DNA of 64,000 nucleotides from Streptomyces deccanensis. GTDB taxonomy: Bacteria > Actinomycetota > Actinomycetes > Streptomycetales > Streptomycetaceae. This document shows positions 1 through 8,307 of this stretch, in pieces. Under the pieces are notes generated by a model. The model worked only from the letters and a program-made list of their open reading frames with translations. It did not search any database and was not told the DNA's origin. Location of the stretch: contig NZ_CP092431.1 of NCBI RefSeq assembly GCF_022385335.1, positions 7,626,001 through 7,690,000 of the forward strand, read 5' to 3'. A program made the position numbers and the translations under genes. How positions within the stretch are numbered: position 1 is the stretch's first letter; every line of letters starts with the position of its first letter.

Positions 1-2268
1 ATCCAGCACCTGGAGTCGCTCGGCGACGTCGTCGAGTCGATCACCGGCGTACGGCAGCGCGAGACCGTCCCCGACGAGGTGGTGCGGCGGGCGGACCAGA
101 TAGAGCTGGTCGACATGTCGCCACAGGCCCTGCGGCGGCGGATGGCGCACGGCAACGTCTACCAGCCGGACAAGGTCGACGCCGCGCTGTCGAACTACTT
201 CCGCCCCGGCAACCTGACCGCGCTGCGGGAGCTCGCGCTGCTGTGGGTGGCGGACCGCGTCGACGAGTACCTCAACGCGTACCGCAGCGAGCACCAGGTG
301 TCGCGGATCTGGGGCTCCCGCGAGCGGATCGTGGTCGGGCTGACCGGCGGCCCCGAGGGGCGGACCCTCCTGCGAAGAGCCGCCCGGCTCGCCGAGAAGG
401 GCGCCGGCGGCGAGGTCATGGCCGTCTACATCGCCCGCAGCGACGGGCTGACCTCCGCCTCGCCCAATGAACTCGCCGTCCAGCGCACCCTCGTCGAGGA
501 CCTCGGCGGCACCTTCCACCACGTCGTCGGCGACGACATCCCCGCCGCGCTGCTGGCCTTCGCGCGTGGTGTCAACGCCACCCAGATAGTGCTGGGCGTC
601 TCGCGCCGCAAGAGCTGGCAGTACGTCTTCGGGCCCGGTGTGGGCGCCACCGTCGCCCGGGACTCCGGACCCGACCTGGACGTCCACCTGATCACGCACG
701 GCGAGGCGGGCAAGGGGCGCGGACTGCCCGTCGCACGGGGCGCGCGGCTCGGCCGGGCCCGGACGATCGGGGGCTGGGTCGTCGGGACGGTGGGGCCCGG
801 GCTGCTCGCGGCGCTGCTGGCCAACGTCGAGACCGATCTCGGTCTCGCCAACGACATGTTGCTCTTCCTGTCGCTGACGGTGGCCGCGGCCCTGCTCGGC
901 GGTCTGCTGCCCGCCCTGGCCGCGGCCGTGCTGGGCTCGCTGCTGCTCAACTGGTTCTTCACCCCGCCGGTGCACACGCTGACGGTCGACGACCCGACCA
1001 ACATCGTCGCCATCGTGGTCTTCATAGGGGTCGCGGTGGCGGTGGCCTCCGTCGTGGACCTCGCGGCCCGGCGCACCCAGCAGGCGGCCCGGTTGCGCGC
1101 CGAGTCGGAGATCCTGTCCTTCCTCGCGGGCAGTGTGCTGCGCGGGGAGACCAGCCTGGAGGCCCTCCTCGAACGTGTGCGCGAGACCTTCGGGATGGAG
1201 TCCGTCGCCCTGCTGGAGCGCGAGAGTGATGTCGACCCGTGGACCTGCGCGGGCAGCGTGGGCCCCCGGCGGGTGGACCGTCCCGAGGCGGCGGACGTGG
1301 ACATGCCGGTCGGGGACCATATGGCGCTGGCCCTGTCCGGCCGCGTCCTGCCCGCCGAGGACCGCCGGGTCCTGGCCGCCTTCGCCGCCCAGGCCGCCGT
1401 CGTCCTGGACCGCCGGCGCCTCCAGCAGGAGGCCGACCAGGCCAAGGCGCTGGCCGAGGGCAACCGCATCCGCACCGCGCTGCTCGCCGCCGTCAGCCAC
1501 GATCTGCGGACCCCGCTCGCCGGCATCAAGGCCGCCGTGTCGTCCCTGCGCTCCGACGACGTGGCCTGGTCGGCGGAGGACGAGGCCGAACTGCTCGAAG
1601 GGATCGAGGACGGCGCCGACCGGCTCGACCACCTCGTGGGCAACCTCCTCGACATGTCCCGGCTGCAGACCGGCACCGTCACCACGCTGATCCGCGAGAT
1701 CGACCTCGACGAGGTGGTGCCGATGGCGCTCGGCGGCGTCCCGGAGGGCAGCGTCGGGCTGGAGATCCCCGAGAGCCTGCCCATGGTCGCCGTCGACCCC
1801 GGGCTGCTGGAACGCTCGGTCGCCAACATCGTCGAGAACGCCGTCAAGTACAGCCCGCCCGGCACGCCCGTCCAGGTCTCCGCGAGCGCCCTCGGCGGCC
1901 GGGTCGAGGTCCGGGTCACCGACCGCGGCCCCGGCGTCCCCGACGAGGCCAAGGACCGCATCTTCGCCCCCTTCCAGCGCCACGGCGACGCCCCGCGCGG
2001 GACCGGCGTCGGCCTCGGGCTCGCCGTCGCCCGGGGCTTCGCCGAGGCCATGGGCGGCACGCTGGACGCCGAGGACACCCCCGGCGGCGGACTCACCATG
2101 GTGCTCACCGTCCGGGCCGCACAGCACGGCTCCGGGCCCGATACGGCCCCGTCGGGCACCGATCCCGCCGTGGGCGCGTCTACGTCGGCGGACGCCGTCC
2201 CGGCGGCGGACCCGGCCGCCGACGCGGCGGTCGGCACGGCCACATCGGCAGAGAGGCGAATCGGATGA
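1..2268 (+). CDS. kdpD: KdpD, potassium sensor histidine kinase (5' end outside the window)
   Basis: Membrane histidine kinase that senses potassium limitation or turgor and phosphorylates KdpE to switch on the KdpFABC high-affinity K+ pump. The reading frame is open from base 1, and its first residues already match the end of the KdpD N-terminal sensor domain, so the true start lies upstream. In order, the visible part has a universal-stress-protein-like domain (about bases 310-700), four closely spaced hydrophobic segments of the DUF4118 type (about 770-1070), a GAF-like region, the H-box with SHDLRTPL (about 1495), and the ATPase boxes NIVENAVKYS and the glycine-rich G boxes. The Ala/Pro/Thr-rich tail after the kinase domain is probably disordered. 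kdpE follows directly. Confidence 0.95.
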   Translation: MQHLESLGDVVESITGVRQRETVPDEVVRRADQIELVDMSPQALRRRMAHGNVYQPDKVDAALSNYFRPGNLTALRELALLWVADRVDEYLNAYRSEHQVSRIWGSRERIVVGLTGGPEGRTLLRRAARLAEKGAGGEVMAVYIARSDGLTSASPNELAVQRTLVEDLGGTFHHVVGDDIPAALLAFARGVNATQIVLGVSRRKSWQYVFGPGVGATVARDSGPDLDVHLITHGEAGKGRGLPVARGARLGRARTIGGWVVGTVGPGLLAALLANVETDLGLANDMLLFLSLTVAAALLGGLLPALAAAVLGSLLLNWFFTPPVHTLTVDDPTNIVAIVVFIGVAVAVASVVDLAARRTQQAARLRAESEILSFLAGSVLRGETSLEALLERVRETFGMESVALLERESDVDPWTCAGSVGPRRVDRPEAADVDMPVGDHMALALSGRVLPAEDRRVLAAFAAQAAVVLDRRRLQQEADQAKALAEGNRIRTALLAAVSHDLRTPLAGIKAAVSSLRSDDVAWSAEDEAELLEGIEDGADRLDHLVGNLLDMSRLQTGTVTTLIREIDLDEVVPMALGGVPEGSVGLEIPESLPMVAVDPGLLERSVANIVENAVKYSPPGTPVQVSASALGGRVEVRVTDRGPGVPDEAKDRIFAPFQRHGDAPRGTGVGLGLAVARGFAEAMGGTLDAEDTPGGGLTMVLTVRAAQHGSGPDTAPSGTDPAVGASTSADAVPAADPAADAAVGTATSAERRIG

Positions 2269-2316
2269 GGCGGTCCCCATGACCAGGGTGATGAGGCGGT
2301 CCCCATGACCAGGGTG
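2265..2316 (+). repeat. Perfect 26-bp tandem duplication across the kdpD/kdpE junction
   Basis: Two identical 26-base units lie head to tail at 2265-2290 and 2291-2316. Each carries the kdpD stop context and an ATG-ACC-AGG-GTG start context. The kdpD stop (TGA, 2266-2268) lies in the first copy. The ATG in the first copy (2279) opens a frame of only nine codons ending at 2308, while the ATG in the second copy (2305) opens kdpE. The unit is not a multiple of three, so the duplication pushed kdpE 26 bases away from kdpD and left a decoy start upstream. Confidence 0.95.
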
Positions 2317-2988
2317 CTCGTGGTCGACGACGAACCGCAGATCGTGCGCGCGCTCGTGATCAATCTGAAGGCCCGCAAGTACGAGGCCGACGCGGCCCAC
2401 GACGGGGCGACCGCGCTCGCCCTCGCCGCCGCCCGGCACCCCGATGTCGTCGTCCTCGACCTCGGACTGCCCGACATGGACGGCGTCGAGGTGATCAAGG
2501 GGCTGCGCGGCTGGACCCGGGTGCCGATCATCGTGCTCTCCGCCCGGCACACCTCCGACGAGAAGGTCGAGGCCCTGGACGCGGGCGCCGACGACTACGT
2601 CACCAAGCCCTTCGGCATGGACGAGCTGCTCGCCCGGCTGCGCGCCGCCGTCCGCCGCGCGGAGCCCCTGGGCGGCGAGGAGGGCGACGTGATCGTGGAG
2701 ACGGACGACTTCACCGTCGACCTGGCGGCGAAGAAGGTGAACCGGGACGGCAGGGACGTCCGGCTGACCCCCACCGAGTGGCATCTCCTGGAGGTGCTGG
2801 TCCGCAACACCGGGCGCCTGGTCGGACAGAAGCAGCTGCTCCAGGAGGTGTGGGGGCCGTCCTACGGGACGGAGACCAACTATCTGCGGGTCTACATGGC
2901 CCAGCTGCGGCGCAAGCTGGAGCGCGACCCGTCGCGGCCCCGGCACTTCATCACCGAGGCGGGGATGGGGTACCGCTTCGAGAAGTGA
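2305..2988 (+). CDS. kdpE: KdpE, OmpR-family response regulator of the kdp system
   Basis: DNA-binding response regulator that receives phosphate from KdpD and activates kdpFABC. The 227 residues have the full family layout. The N-terminal receiver has the acidic pair VDDE at 8-10, the phospho-acceptor Asp52 in VLDLGLPD, and the TKPF lysine motif. The C-terminal winged helix has the LTPTEWHLLEVL and ETNYLRVYMAQLRRKL signatures. The start is the ATG in the second copy of the 26-bp duplication, because only that ATG is in frame. The gap to kdpD is 36 bases and the two genes are probably co-transcribed. Translational coupling may have been weakened by the duplication. Confidence 0.95.
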   Translation: MTRVLVVDDEPQIVRALVINLKARKYEADAAHDGATALALAAARHPDVVVLDLGLPDMDGVEVIKGLRGWTRVPIIVLSARHTSDEKVEALDAGADDYVTKPFGMDELLARLRAAVRRAEPLGGEEGDVIVETDDFTVDLAAKKVNRDGRDVRLTPTEWHLLEVLVRNTGRLVGQKQLLQEVWGPSYGTETNYLRVYMAQLRRKLERDPSRPRHFITEAGMGYRFEK

Positions 2989-3059
2989 GACGCCGAAGTG
3001 CGCACGGGCCCGTGTACGGGGGTGCTGGACTGTCGGCGGGCCCCGGTACGCTTTTTGTC

Positions 3060-3458
3060 ATGAGTGCTGTTCCTCGTTCCGAGAAGCCGGCGGGCCGGTT
3101 CCGGCGCATGCTCGACCGGCTCTCCTCGTCCCAGACGGACCTGGAGTCGGAGGAGCTGCGCGAGGACGCGGAGACCGCGGGCTGCACGCGTATATGTGAC
3201 TGTCACGACCGACAGATCGTGACCGTTACTGGTACCTTGCGCACGGTCACGCTGCGCCCCCGGGCCGGTGTCCCGGCCCTGGAGGCCGAGCTGTTCGACG
3301 GTTCGGCCGCCCTGGACGTCGTGTGGCTGGGCAGACGCTCCATCGTCGGGATAGAGCCGGGGCGCAAGCTGATCGCATCCGGCCGGATCTCGATGAGCCG
3401 GGGCCGTAGGGTGCTGTTCAATCCGAAGTACGAACTCAGACCGCTCGGACGGGAGTAG
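3060..3458 (+). CDS. OB-fold nucleic-acid-binding domain protein
   Basis: A 132-residue soluble protein of a kind common in Streptomyces, usually annotated as an OB-fold nucleic-acid-binding protein. The N-terminal 45 residues are charged and probably helical. From about residue 50 the alternating beta pattern (IVTVTGTLRTV, ALEAELFDGSAAL, LIASGRISMSRGRR) fits a five-stranded OB barrel like those of RecG or RecJ. ATG 3060 was chosen because the open frame upstream overlaps kdpE and has no credible start. It is followed three bases after its stop by the DUF3159 gene, so the two form an operon. The biological role is unknown. Confidence 0.8.
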   Translation: MSAVPRSEKPAGRFRRMLDRLSSSQTDLESEELREDAETAGCTRICDCHDRQIVTVTGTLRTVTLRPRAGVPALEAELFDGSAALDVVWLGRRSIVGIEPGRKLIASGRISMSRGRRVLFNPKYELRPLGRE

Positions 3459-3461
3459 CCG

Positions 3462-4220
3462 GTGACGTCGCTCGACAAGCCGACGGAAGACGCCCAGCGG
3501 GGCGTCCAGGACGCCCAGGGCGGACAGGACGGCTCGCACGACTCCAGGGCCGTGACGGAGGCCGCGCTGTTCGAGGCGTTCGGTGGCGTGCGCGGCATGG
3601 TCGAGACCGTGCTCCCGGGCCTGCTCTTCGTCTCCATCTACACGATCAACAAGGACCTGCACTCGGCGGCTCTCGCGGCCCTCGGCGTCTCCGTCCTGCT
3701 GGTCGTCGTGCGGCTGGTCATGAAGGACACCGTCAAGCACGCGTTCAGCGGTGTCTTCGGGGTCGCCTTCGGTGTCGTCTTCGCGATGATGACCGGCAAC
3801 GCCAAGGACTTCTATCTGCCGGGCATGCTCTACACGCTGGGCCTCGGGCTCGCGTACATCATCACCACGCTGGCCGGTGTGCCGCTGATCGGTCTGATGC
3901 TCGGCCCGGTCTTCAAGGAGAACCTGTCCTGGCGGACCCGGAACCCCGGACGCAAGAAGGCGTACGCGAAGGCGAGTTACGCCTGGGGCGCGATCCTGCT
4001 CGGCAAGTGCGCGATCCTCTTCCCGCTCTACTGGTGGGCTGACACCACACAGCTGGGCTGGGTCCTCATCGCACTGAAGATCCCGCCGTTCCTGCTCGCG
4101 GTCTGGCTGACCTGGATCTTCCTGGCCAAGGCGCCGGCCCCGATCGACGTGTTCGCGGAGATGGAGGCGGAGGAGCGCGCGGCGGAGGAGCGGAAGGCTG
4201 CGGCCCGGGCGGGCGAGTAG
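3462..4220 (+). CDS. DUF3159 family membrane protein
   Basis: A 252-residue integral membrane protein. An acidic, Gln/Asp-rich N-terminal 35 residues precede about five or six hydrophobic segments, including GLLFVSIYTI, LAALGVSVLLVVVRLVM, FGVAFGVVFAMM, LGLGLAYIITTLAGVPLIGLML and IPPFLLAVWLTWIFLA. The C-terminal tail is rich in Glu, Ala and Arg. The pattern matches the actinobacterial DUF3159 family, whose function is not established. The GTG at 3462 lies three bases after the stop of the OB-fold gene. A strong hairpin downstream ends the transcript between this gene and the converging trkA pair. Confidence 0.85.
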   Translation: MTSLDKPTEDAQRGVQDAQGGQDGSHDSRAVTEAALFEAFGGVRGMVETVLPGLLFVSIYTINKDLHSAALAALGVSVLLVVVRLVMKDTVKHAFSGVFGVAFGVVFAMMTGNAKDFYLPGMLYTLGLGLAYIITTLAGVPLIGLMLGPVFKENLSWRTRNPGRKKAYAKASYAWGAILLGKCAILFPLYWWADTTQLGWVLIALKIPPFLLAVWLTWIFLAKAPAPIDVFAEMEAEERAAEERKAAARAGE

Positions 4221-4290
4221 GCACCCGGGGGTGGGTGCGGGCCTCGCTGGGGGCTGCGCCCCCGGACCCCCGCTCAGGCACCGAGAACGA

Positions 4291-4321
4291 AAGGGCGCCC
4301 CGAGGGATTCGGGGCGCCCTT
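4291..4321. terminator. Hairpin terminator between converging genes
   Basis: A perfect 11-bp stem (4291-4301 pairs with 4311-4321) around a 9-base loop, between the DUF3159 gene (plus) and the trkA pair (minus). It can serve both directions; no long T-tract follows, as is usual in Streptomyces. A second small GC hairpin (4249-4263, six-bp stem) lies just upstream. Confidence 0.75.
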
Positions 4322-4341
4322 CACCGTCGTACCGTCCCGCG

Positions 4342-5019
4342 TCAGCTCGTCGCGTCCTCGCGTCGTACCGACAGCAGGTCCTCCAGCTGCTCCTCACGCG
4401 CCTGCGCGGCCACGAAGAGGAGTTCGTCGCCCGCCTCCAGGGAGTCGTCCGAGGTCGGGGTGAGGACGCGGGTGCCGCGGATGATGGTGACCAGGGAGGT
4501 GTCCTCCGGCCACTCGACCTCACCGACCTGGGTGCCGGCCAGGGCCGACTCGGGCGGCAGGGTCAGCTCGACCAGGTTGGCGTCGCCGTGGCTGAAGCGC
4601 AGCAGCCGGACCAGGTCGCCGACGCTGACGGCCTCCTCGACCAGCGCCGACATCAGCCGGGGGGTCGACACGGCCACGTCCACGCCCCAGGACTCGTTGA
4701 ACAGCCATTCGTTCTTGGGGTTGTTGACGCGGGCGACGACGCGCGGAACGCCGTACTCCGTCTTCGCGAGGAGCGAGACGACCAGGTTGACCTTGTCGTC
4801 GCCGGTCGCGGCGATGACGACGTTGCAGCGCTGGAGTGCCGCCTCGTCCAGGGAGGTGATCTCGCAGGCGTCGGCCAGCAGCCATTCCGCCTGGGGGACG
4901 CGCTCGACCGAGATGGCGGTCGGCGCCTTGTCGATGAGAAGGACCTCGTGGCCGTTCTCCAGCAGTTCGCCCGCGATCGAGCGGCCGACCGCGCCGGCTC
5001 CGGCAATGGCGACCCTCAT
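4342..5019 (-). CDS. TrkA-type potassium uptake regulator, second of a pair (CeoC-like)
   Basis: Cytosolic nucleotide-binding subunit that gates a Trk/Ktr K+ channel. The 225 residues contain an N-terminal Rossmann RCK_N domain starting at the initiator (VAIAGAGAVGRS, the GxGxxG dinucleotide loop, then the acidic LLIDK at the end of strand 2). A C-terminal RCK_C domain follows (about 140-215, VVEL-type strands and DELLFVAA). ATG 5019 overlaps the TGA of the upstream trkA gene by one base, so the two subunits are translationally coupled. They resemble the CeoB/CeoC pair of mycobacteria. No membrane subunit is visible nearby; the APC permease across the divergent region is a possible partner. 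Confidence 0.9.
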   Translation of the reverse strand: MRVAIAGAGAVGRSIAGELLENGHEVLLIDKAPTAISVERVPQAEWLLADACEITSLDEAALQRCNVVIAATGDDKVNLVVSLLAKTEYGVPRVVARVNNPKNEWLFNESWGVDVAVSTPRLMSALVEEAVSVGDLVRLLRFSHGDANLVELTLPPESALAGTQVGEVEWPEDTSLVTIIRGTRVLTPTSDDSLEAGDELLFVAAQAREEQLEDLLSVRREDATS

Positions 5020-5690
5020 CAGTGACCGCCCTCCTCGTCGGGGCCCTCGGCGAAGGACGCCTCGACCTTCTCCACGTCGTCCGTCCGCATCATCACGTGC
5101 ACGAGGTCGCCCTCCTGCAGCACCGTCTGCGAGGTCGGCAGGATCGCCTCGCCCAGACGGGTCAGGAAGGCGACCCGGACACCGGTCTCCTCCTGCATCT
5201 TGCTGATCTTGTGGCCCACCCAGGCCGACGAGGCGTGCACCTCGGCGAGTTGGACGCCGCCGGTGGGGTCGCGCCACAGCGGTTCGGCACCGGACGGCAG
5301 CAGCCGCCGCAGCATCTGGTCGGCGGTCCAGCGGACCGTGGCGACCGTCGGGATGCCCAGGCGCTGGTAGACCTCGGCGCGGCGCGGGTCGTAGATCCGT
5401 GCCGCCACGTTCTCGATGCCGAACATCTCGCGGGCGACCCGGGCGGCGATGATGTTGGAGTTGTCGCCGCTGGAGACGGCGGCGAACGCGCCCGCCTCCT
5501 CGATGCCCGCCTCGCGCAGGGTGTCGCGGTCGAAGCCGATCCCGGTGACGCGCCGGCCGCCGAAACCCGAGCCCAGACGACGGAAGGCCGTGGGGTCCTG
5601 GTCGATCACGGCGACCGTGTGCCCCTGTTGCTCCAGGGTCTGGGCGAGGGTGGAACCCACTCGCCCGCAGCCCATGATGACGATGTGCAC
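5019..5690 (-). CDS. TrkA-type potassium uptake regulator, first of a pair (CeoB-like)
   Basis: 223 residues with the same two-domain RCK layout as its neighbour. The Rossmann fold begins MHIVIMGCGRVGS, followed by VAVIDQDP at the strand-2 acidic position that reads NAD(H). The RCK_C domain (about 140-210) contains VAFLTRLGEAILP and DLVHVMMR. It is the promoter-proximal gene of the coupled pair and the two proteins probably form a hetero-oligomeric gating ring. A small membrane-peptide ORF lies 118 bases upstream on the same strand. By family knowledge it regulates K+ import; which channel it serves cannot be read here. Confidence 0.9.
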   Translation of the reverse strand: MHIVIMGCGRVGSTLAQTLEQQGHTVAVIDQDPTAFRRLGSGFGGRRVTGIGFDRDTLREAGIEEAGAFAAVSSGDNSNIIAARVAREMFGIENVAARIYDPRRAEVYQRLGIPTVATVRWTADQMLRRLLPSGAEPLWRDPTGGVQLAEVHASSAWVGHKISKMQEETGVRVAFLTRLGEAILPTSQTVLQEGDLVHVMMRTDDVEKVEASFAEGPDEEGGH

Positions 5691-5808
5691 GACCGTCCTT
5701 CCGGTGTCAATAGCTACTGTTCAGCCGAAACGTCGAAAACAGGGTCTCAGACCGTCGCCCAAGCTACACACGCGCGGTCCGCCGGGGGCACCCCCGTGCA
5801 CCCACGGG

Positions 5809-5919
5809 TCACATCGTGGGACGTCGGCGACTGATCCGGCGGACGCTGGTCCTCGTCAGGAAGCCGAGTCCGACGAGGGAGGCGAGAGCGCCGATCAGCT
5901 CAGCGGTCGCGGCCTGCAT
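5809..5919 (-). CDS. Possible 36-residue membrane peptide upstream of trkA
   Basis: ATG 5919 is preceded by a strong GGAGG four bases away. The product has one hydrophobic stretch (ELIGALASLVGLGFLT) followed by a very basic tail (RTSVRRISRRRP), the pattern of a single-pass small membrane protein with its basic end inside. It sits at the head of the trkA pair, in the same direction, and faces the APC permease across a 243-base divergent region. I recognise no family. The ribosome-binding site and the amphiphilic design are the only support. Confidence 0.4.
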   Translation of the reverse strand: MQAATAELIGALASLVGLGFLTRTSVRRISRRRPTM

Positions 5920-6162
5920 GGGGCCTCCAGGGAGGTGAGAGGGGGTGGGAACGTCACGGGTTCCGTCGGATGCCCGGCACACACACGGCGCGTACACGGG
6001 ATCGGCGGATTCGTCATATAGACGTGAGGACGCAGCCATCAGACCGGAGGATGCGTGACATGACGCACTTCGCAGTCGTCGGCGGACCGATTTCACCCCG
6101 GGGCCCGCCGGGATTTCACCCGGATGTGCCCAGAACCAGTCGGGGCGCTTACGATCCTCTGC
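5920..6162. promoter_or_regulatory. Divergent control region between the trkA side and the APC permease
   Basis: 243 bases without a supported gene. A TACGAT at 6150-6155 sits seven bases before the permease GTG (6163). That spacing would put the transcription start at or next to the start codon, giving a leaderless mRNA, which is common in Streptomyces. No clear -35 hexamer is visible at 17-18 bases further upstream, so this is only suggestive. Confidence 0.3.
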
Positions 6163-8214
6163 GTGTCCAAACTGACCGACGTGCCCAAACGGATTCTGAT
6201 CGGGCGCGCTCTGCGCAGCGACCGGCTGGGCGAGACGCTCCTGCCGAAGCGCATCGCACTCCCCGTCTTCGCCTCCGACCCGCTCTCGTCCGTGGCGTAC
6301 GCACCCGGCGAGGTGCTGCTGGTCCTCTCCATCGCGGGCGTGTCGGCCTACCACTTCAGCCCCTGGATCGCCGTCGCGGTCGTCGTGCTGATGTTCACCG
6401 TGGTGGCGTCCTACCGGCAGAACGTGCACGCCTACCCCAGCGGCGGCGGCGACTACGAGGTGGCGAACACCAACCTCGGGCCCAAGGCCGGCCTCACCGT
6501 CGCCAGCGCGCTTCTCGTCGACTACGTGCTCACCGTCGCCGTGTCCATCTCCTCCGGTGTGGAGAACCTCGGCTCGGCCATCCCCTTCTTCGTCGAGCAC
6601 AAGGTGCTGTGCGCGATCGGCATCATCGTGCTGCTGACGCTGATGAACCTGCGCGGGGTGAAGGAGTCCGGCAAGCTCTTCGCGATCCCGACGTACGTCT
6701 TCGTCGTCGGCGTCTTCGCGATGATCGCCTGGGGTGCCTTCCGCGGACTGGTCCTGGACGAGACCATGCGGGCGCCCACCGCCGGCCTGGAGATCAAGGC
6801 CGAGCACCAGGGCCTCGCCGGCTTCGCGCTGGTCTTCCTGCTGCTGCGCGCGTTCTCCTCCGGCTGTGCCGCCCTCACCGGTGTCGAGGCGATCTCCAAC
6901 GGCGTCCCCGCCTTCCGTAAGCCCAAGTCGAAGAACGCGGCCACCACGCTGGCCCTGATGGGCTTCTTCGCCGTCACCATGTTCTGCGGCATCATCGGCC
7001 TGGCCATGGTCACCAAGGTGCGGATGGCCGAGAACCCGGCGCACGACCTGCTGCGCGACGGCACGCCGGTCGGCGACTCCTACGTGCAGAACCCGGTGAT
7101 CTCCCAGGTCGCCGCCGCCGTCTTCGGCGACGGCACGTTCTTCTTCGTCCTGCTGGCCGCCGCCACCGCGCTGGTCCTCTTCCTGGCCGCGAACACCGCG
7201 TACAACGGCTTCCCGCTGCTCGGCTCGATCCTCGCCCAGGACCGCTACCTGCCGCGCCAGTTGCACACCCGCGGCGACCGTCTCGCCTTCTCCAACGGCA
7301 TCGTGCTCCTCGCGGGCGCCGCCGTGCTCCTGGTGTGGATCTACGGCGCCGACTCCACCCGCCTGATCCAGCTCTACATCGTGGGTGTGTTCGTCTCCTT
7401 CACGCTCAGCCAGACGGGCATGGTCCGGCACTGGAACCGCCATCTGCGCACCGAGAAGGACCCGGCCAAGCGACGCCACATGATCCGCTCCCGGGCGATC
7501 AACACCTTCGGCGCCTTCTTCACCGGGCTGGTCCTGATCGTCGTGCTCGGCACCAAGTTCACGCACGGCGCCTGGGTCGCCCTGCTCGGCATGGTGATCT
7601 TCTACGCGACGATGACGGCCATCCGTAAGCACTACGACCGGGTCGCCGCGGAGATCGCCGCGCCGGACGGCCCGAGCGACGACGTGGTCCGGCCGTCCCG
7701 GGTCCACTCGGTGGTGCTGATCTCCAGGATCCACCGCCCCACCCTGCGCGCCCTCGCCTACGCCAAGCTGATGCGCTCCCACACCCTGGAGGCGCTCAGC
7801 GTCAACGTCGACCCGGTGGAGACCAAGGCGCTCCAGGAGGAGTGGACCCGGCGCGGCATCGACGTACCGCTGAAGGTCCTCGACTCGCCGTACCGCGAGG
7901 TGACGCGGCCCGTGATCGAGTACGTCAAGGGGCTGCGCAAGGAGTCCCCGCGCGACGCGGTGTCGGTGATCATCCCGGAGTACGTGGTCGGCCACTGGTA
8001 CGAGCACCTGCTGCACAACCAGAGCGCACTCCGGCTCAAGGGGCGGCTGCTGTTCACGCCGGGTGTCATGGTGACCTCCGTGCCCTACCAGCTGGAGTCC
8101 TCCGAGGTCGCCAAGCGCCGGGCGCGCAAGCGGCAGGACTGGAGCGCGCCGGGGTCGGTGCGGCGTGGTCCGGCGAACGAACGGACGAAGGAGTCGTCGG
8201 CTCCCAAGAGCTGA
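6163..8214 (+). CDS. APC-superfamily permease with cytosolic C-terminal domain
   Basis: A 683-residue transporter of the amino acid-polyamine-organocation superfamily. It has the conserved first-helix region (FASDPLSSVAYAPGEVLLVLS), about twelve hydrophobic segments to near residue 500, then about 170 hydrophilic residues with a beta/alpha pattern (VHSVVLISRIHRPTLRAL, SVNVDPVETK) like a small nucleotide-binding or USP-like domain. Homologues with this layout include proton-coupled potassium importers of the KimA/KUP type. The trkA neighbours make K+ a reasonable substrate guess, but amino acids cannot be excluded. GTG 6163 was chosen for the family-like N-terminus (SKLTDVPKRILIGRAL) and the -10-like TACGAT just upstream; GTG 6181 is an alternative. 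Confidence 0.8.
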   Translation: MSKLTDVPKRILIGRALRSDRLGETLLPKRIALPVFASDPLSSVAYAPGEVLLVLSIAGVSAYHFSPWIAVAVVVLMFTVVASYRQNVHAYPSGGGDYEVANTNLGPKAGLTVASALLVDYVLTVAVSISSGVENLGSAIPFFVEHKVLCAIGIIVLLTLMNLRGVKESGKLFAIPTYVFVVGVFAMIAWGAFRGLVLDETMRAPTAGLEIKAEHQGLAGFALVFLLLRAFSSGCAALTGVEAISNGVPAFRKPKSKNAATTLALMGFFAVTMFCGIIGLAMVTKVRMAENPAHDLLRDGTPVGDSYVQNPVISQVAAAVFGDGTFFFVLLAAATALVLFLAANTAYNGFPLLGSILAQDRYLPRQLHTRGDRLAFSNGIVLLAGAAVLLVWIYGADSTRLIQLYIVGVFVSFTLSQTGMVRHWNRHLRTEKDPAKRRHMIRSRAINTFGAFFTGLVLIVVLGTKFTHGAWVALLGMVIFYATMTAIRKHYDRVAAEIAAPDGPSDDVVRPSRVHSVVLISRIHRPTLRALAYAKLMRSHTLEALSVNVDPVETKALQEEWTRRGIDVPLKVLDSPYREVTRPVIEYVKGLRKESPRDAVSVIIPEYVVGHWYEHLLHNQSALRLKGRLLFTPGVMVTSVPYQLESSEVAKRRARKRQDWSAPGSVRRGPANERTKESSAPKS

Positions 8215-8307
8215 CGCTCGTGGTCAACGGTCGGACGGCACCCACGTAGACTGGTGGGCTGTTGTCCGGCCGTTTTCGCTTTCCTCTTCTTACGGAGTCA
8301 CCCCACC

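Noticed and set aside
426..2552. A long minus-strand open frame (708 codons) opposite kdpD
   Set aside because: It is a mirror of the high-GC coding frame on the other strand, very rich in Ser/Arg/Pro, without domains, and kdpD is unmistakable.
2892..4523. Minus-strand open frame of 543 codons across kdpE, the OB-fold gene and DUF3159
   Set aside because: Spans three recognised plus-strand genes and a terminator; composition is that of an antisense shadow.
5920..8016. Long minus-strand open frame opposite the APC permease
   Set aside because: Low-complexity His/Asp/Arg-rich antisense sequence. Only its last 36 codons (5809-5919), with their own ribosome-binding site, were kept as a possible gene.
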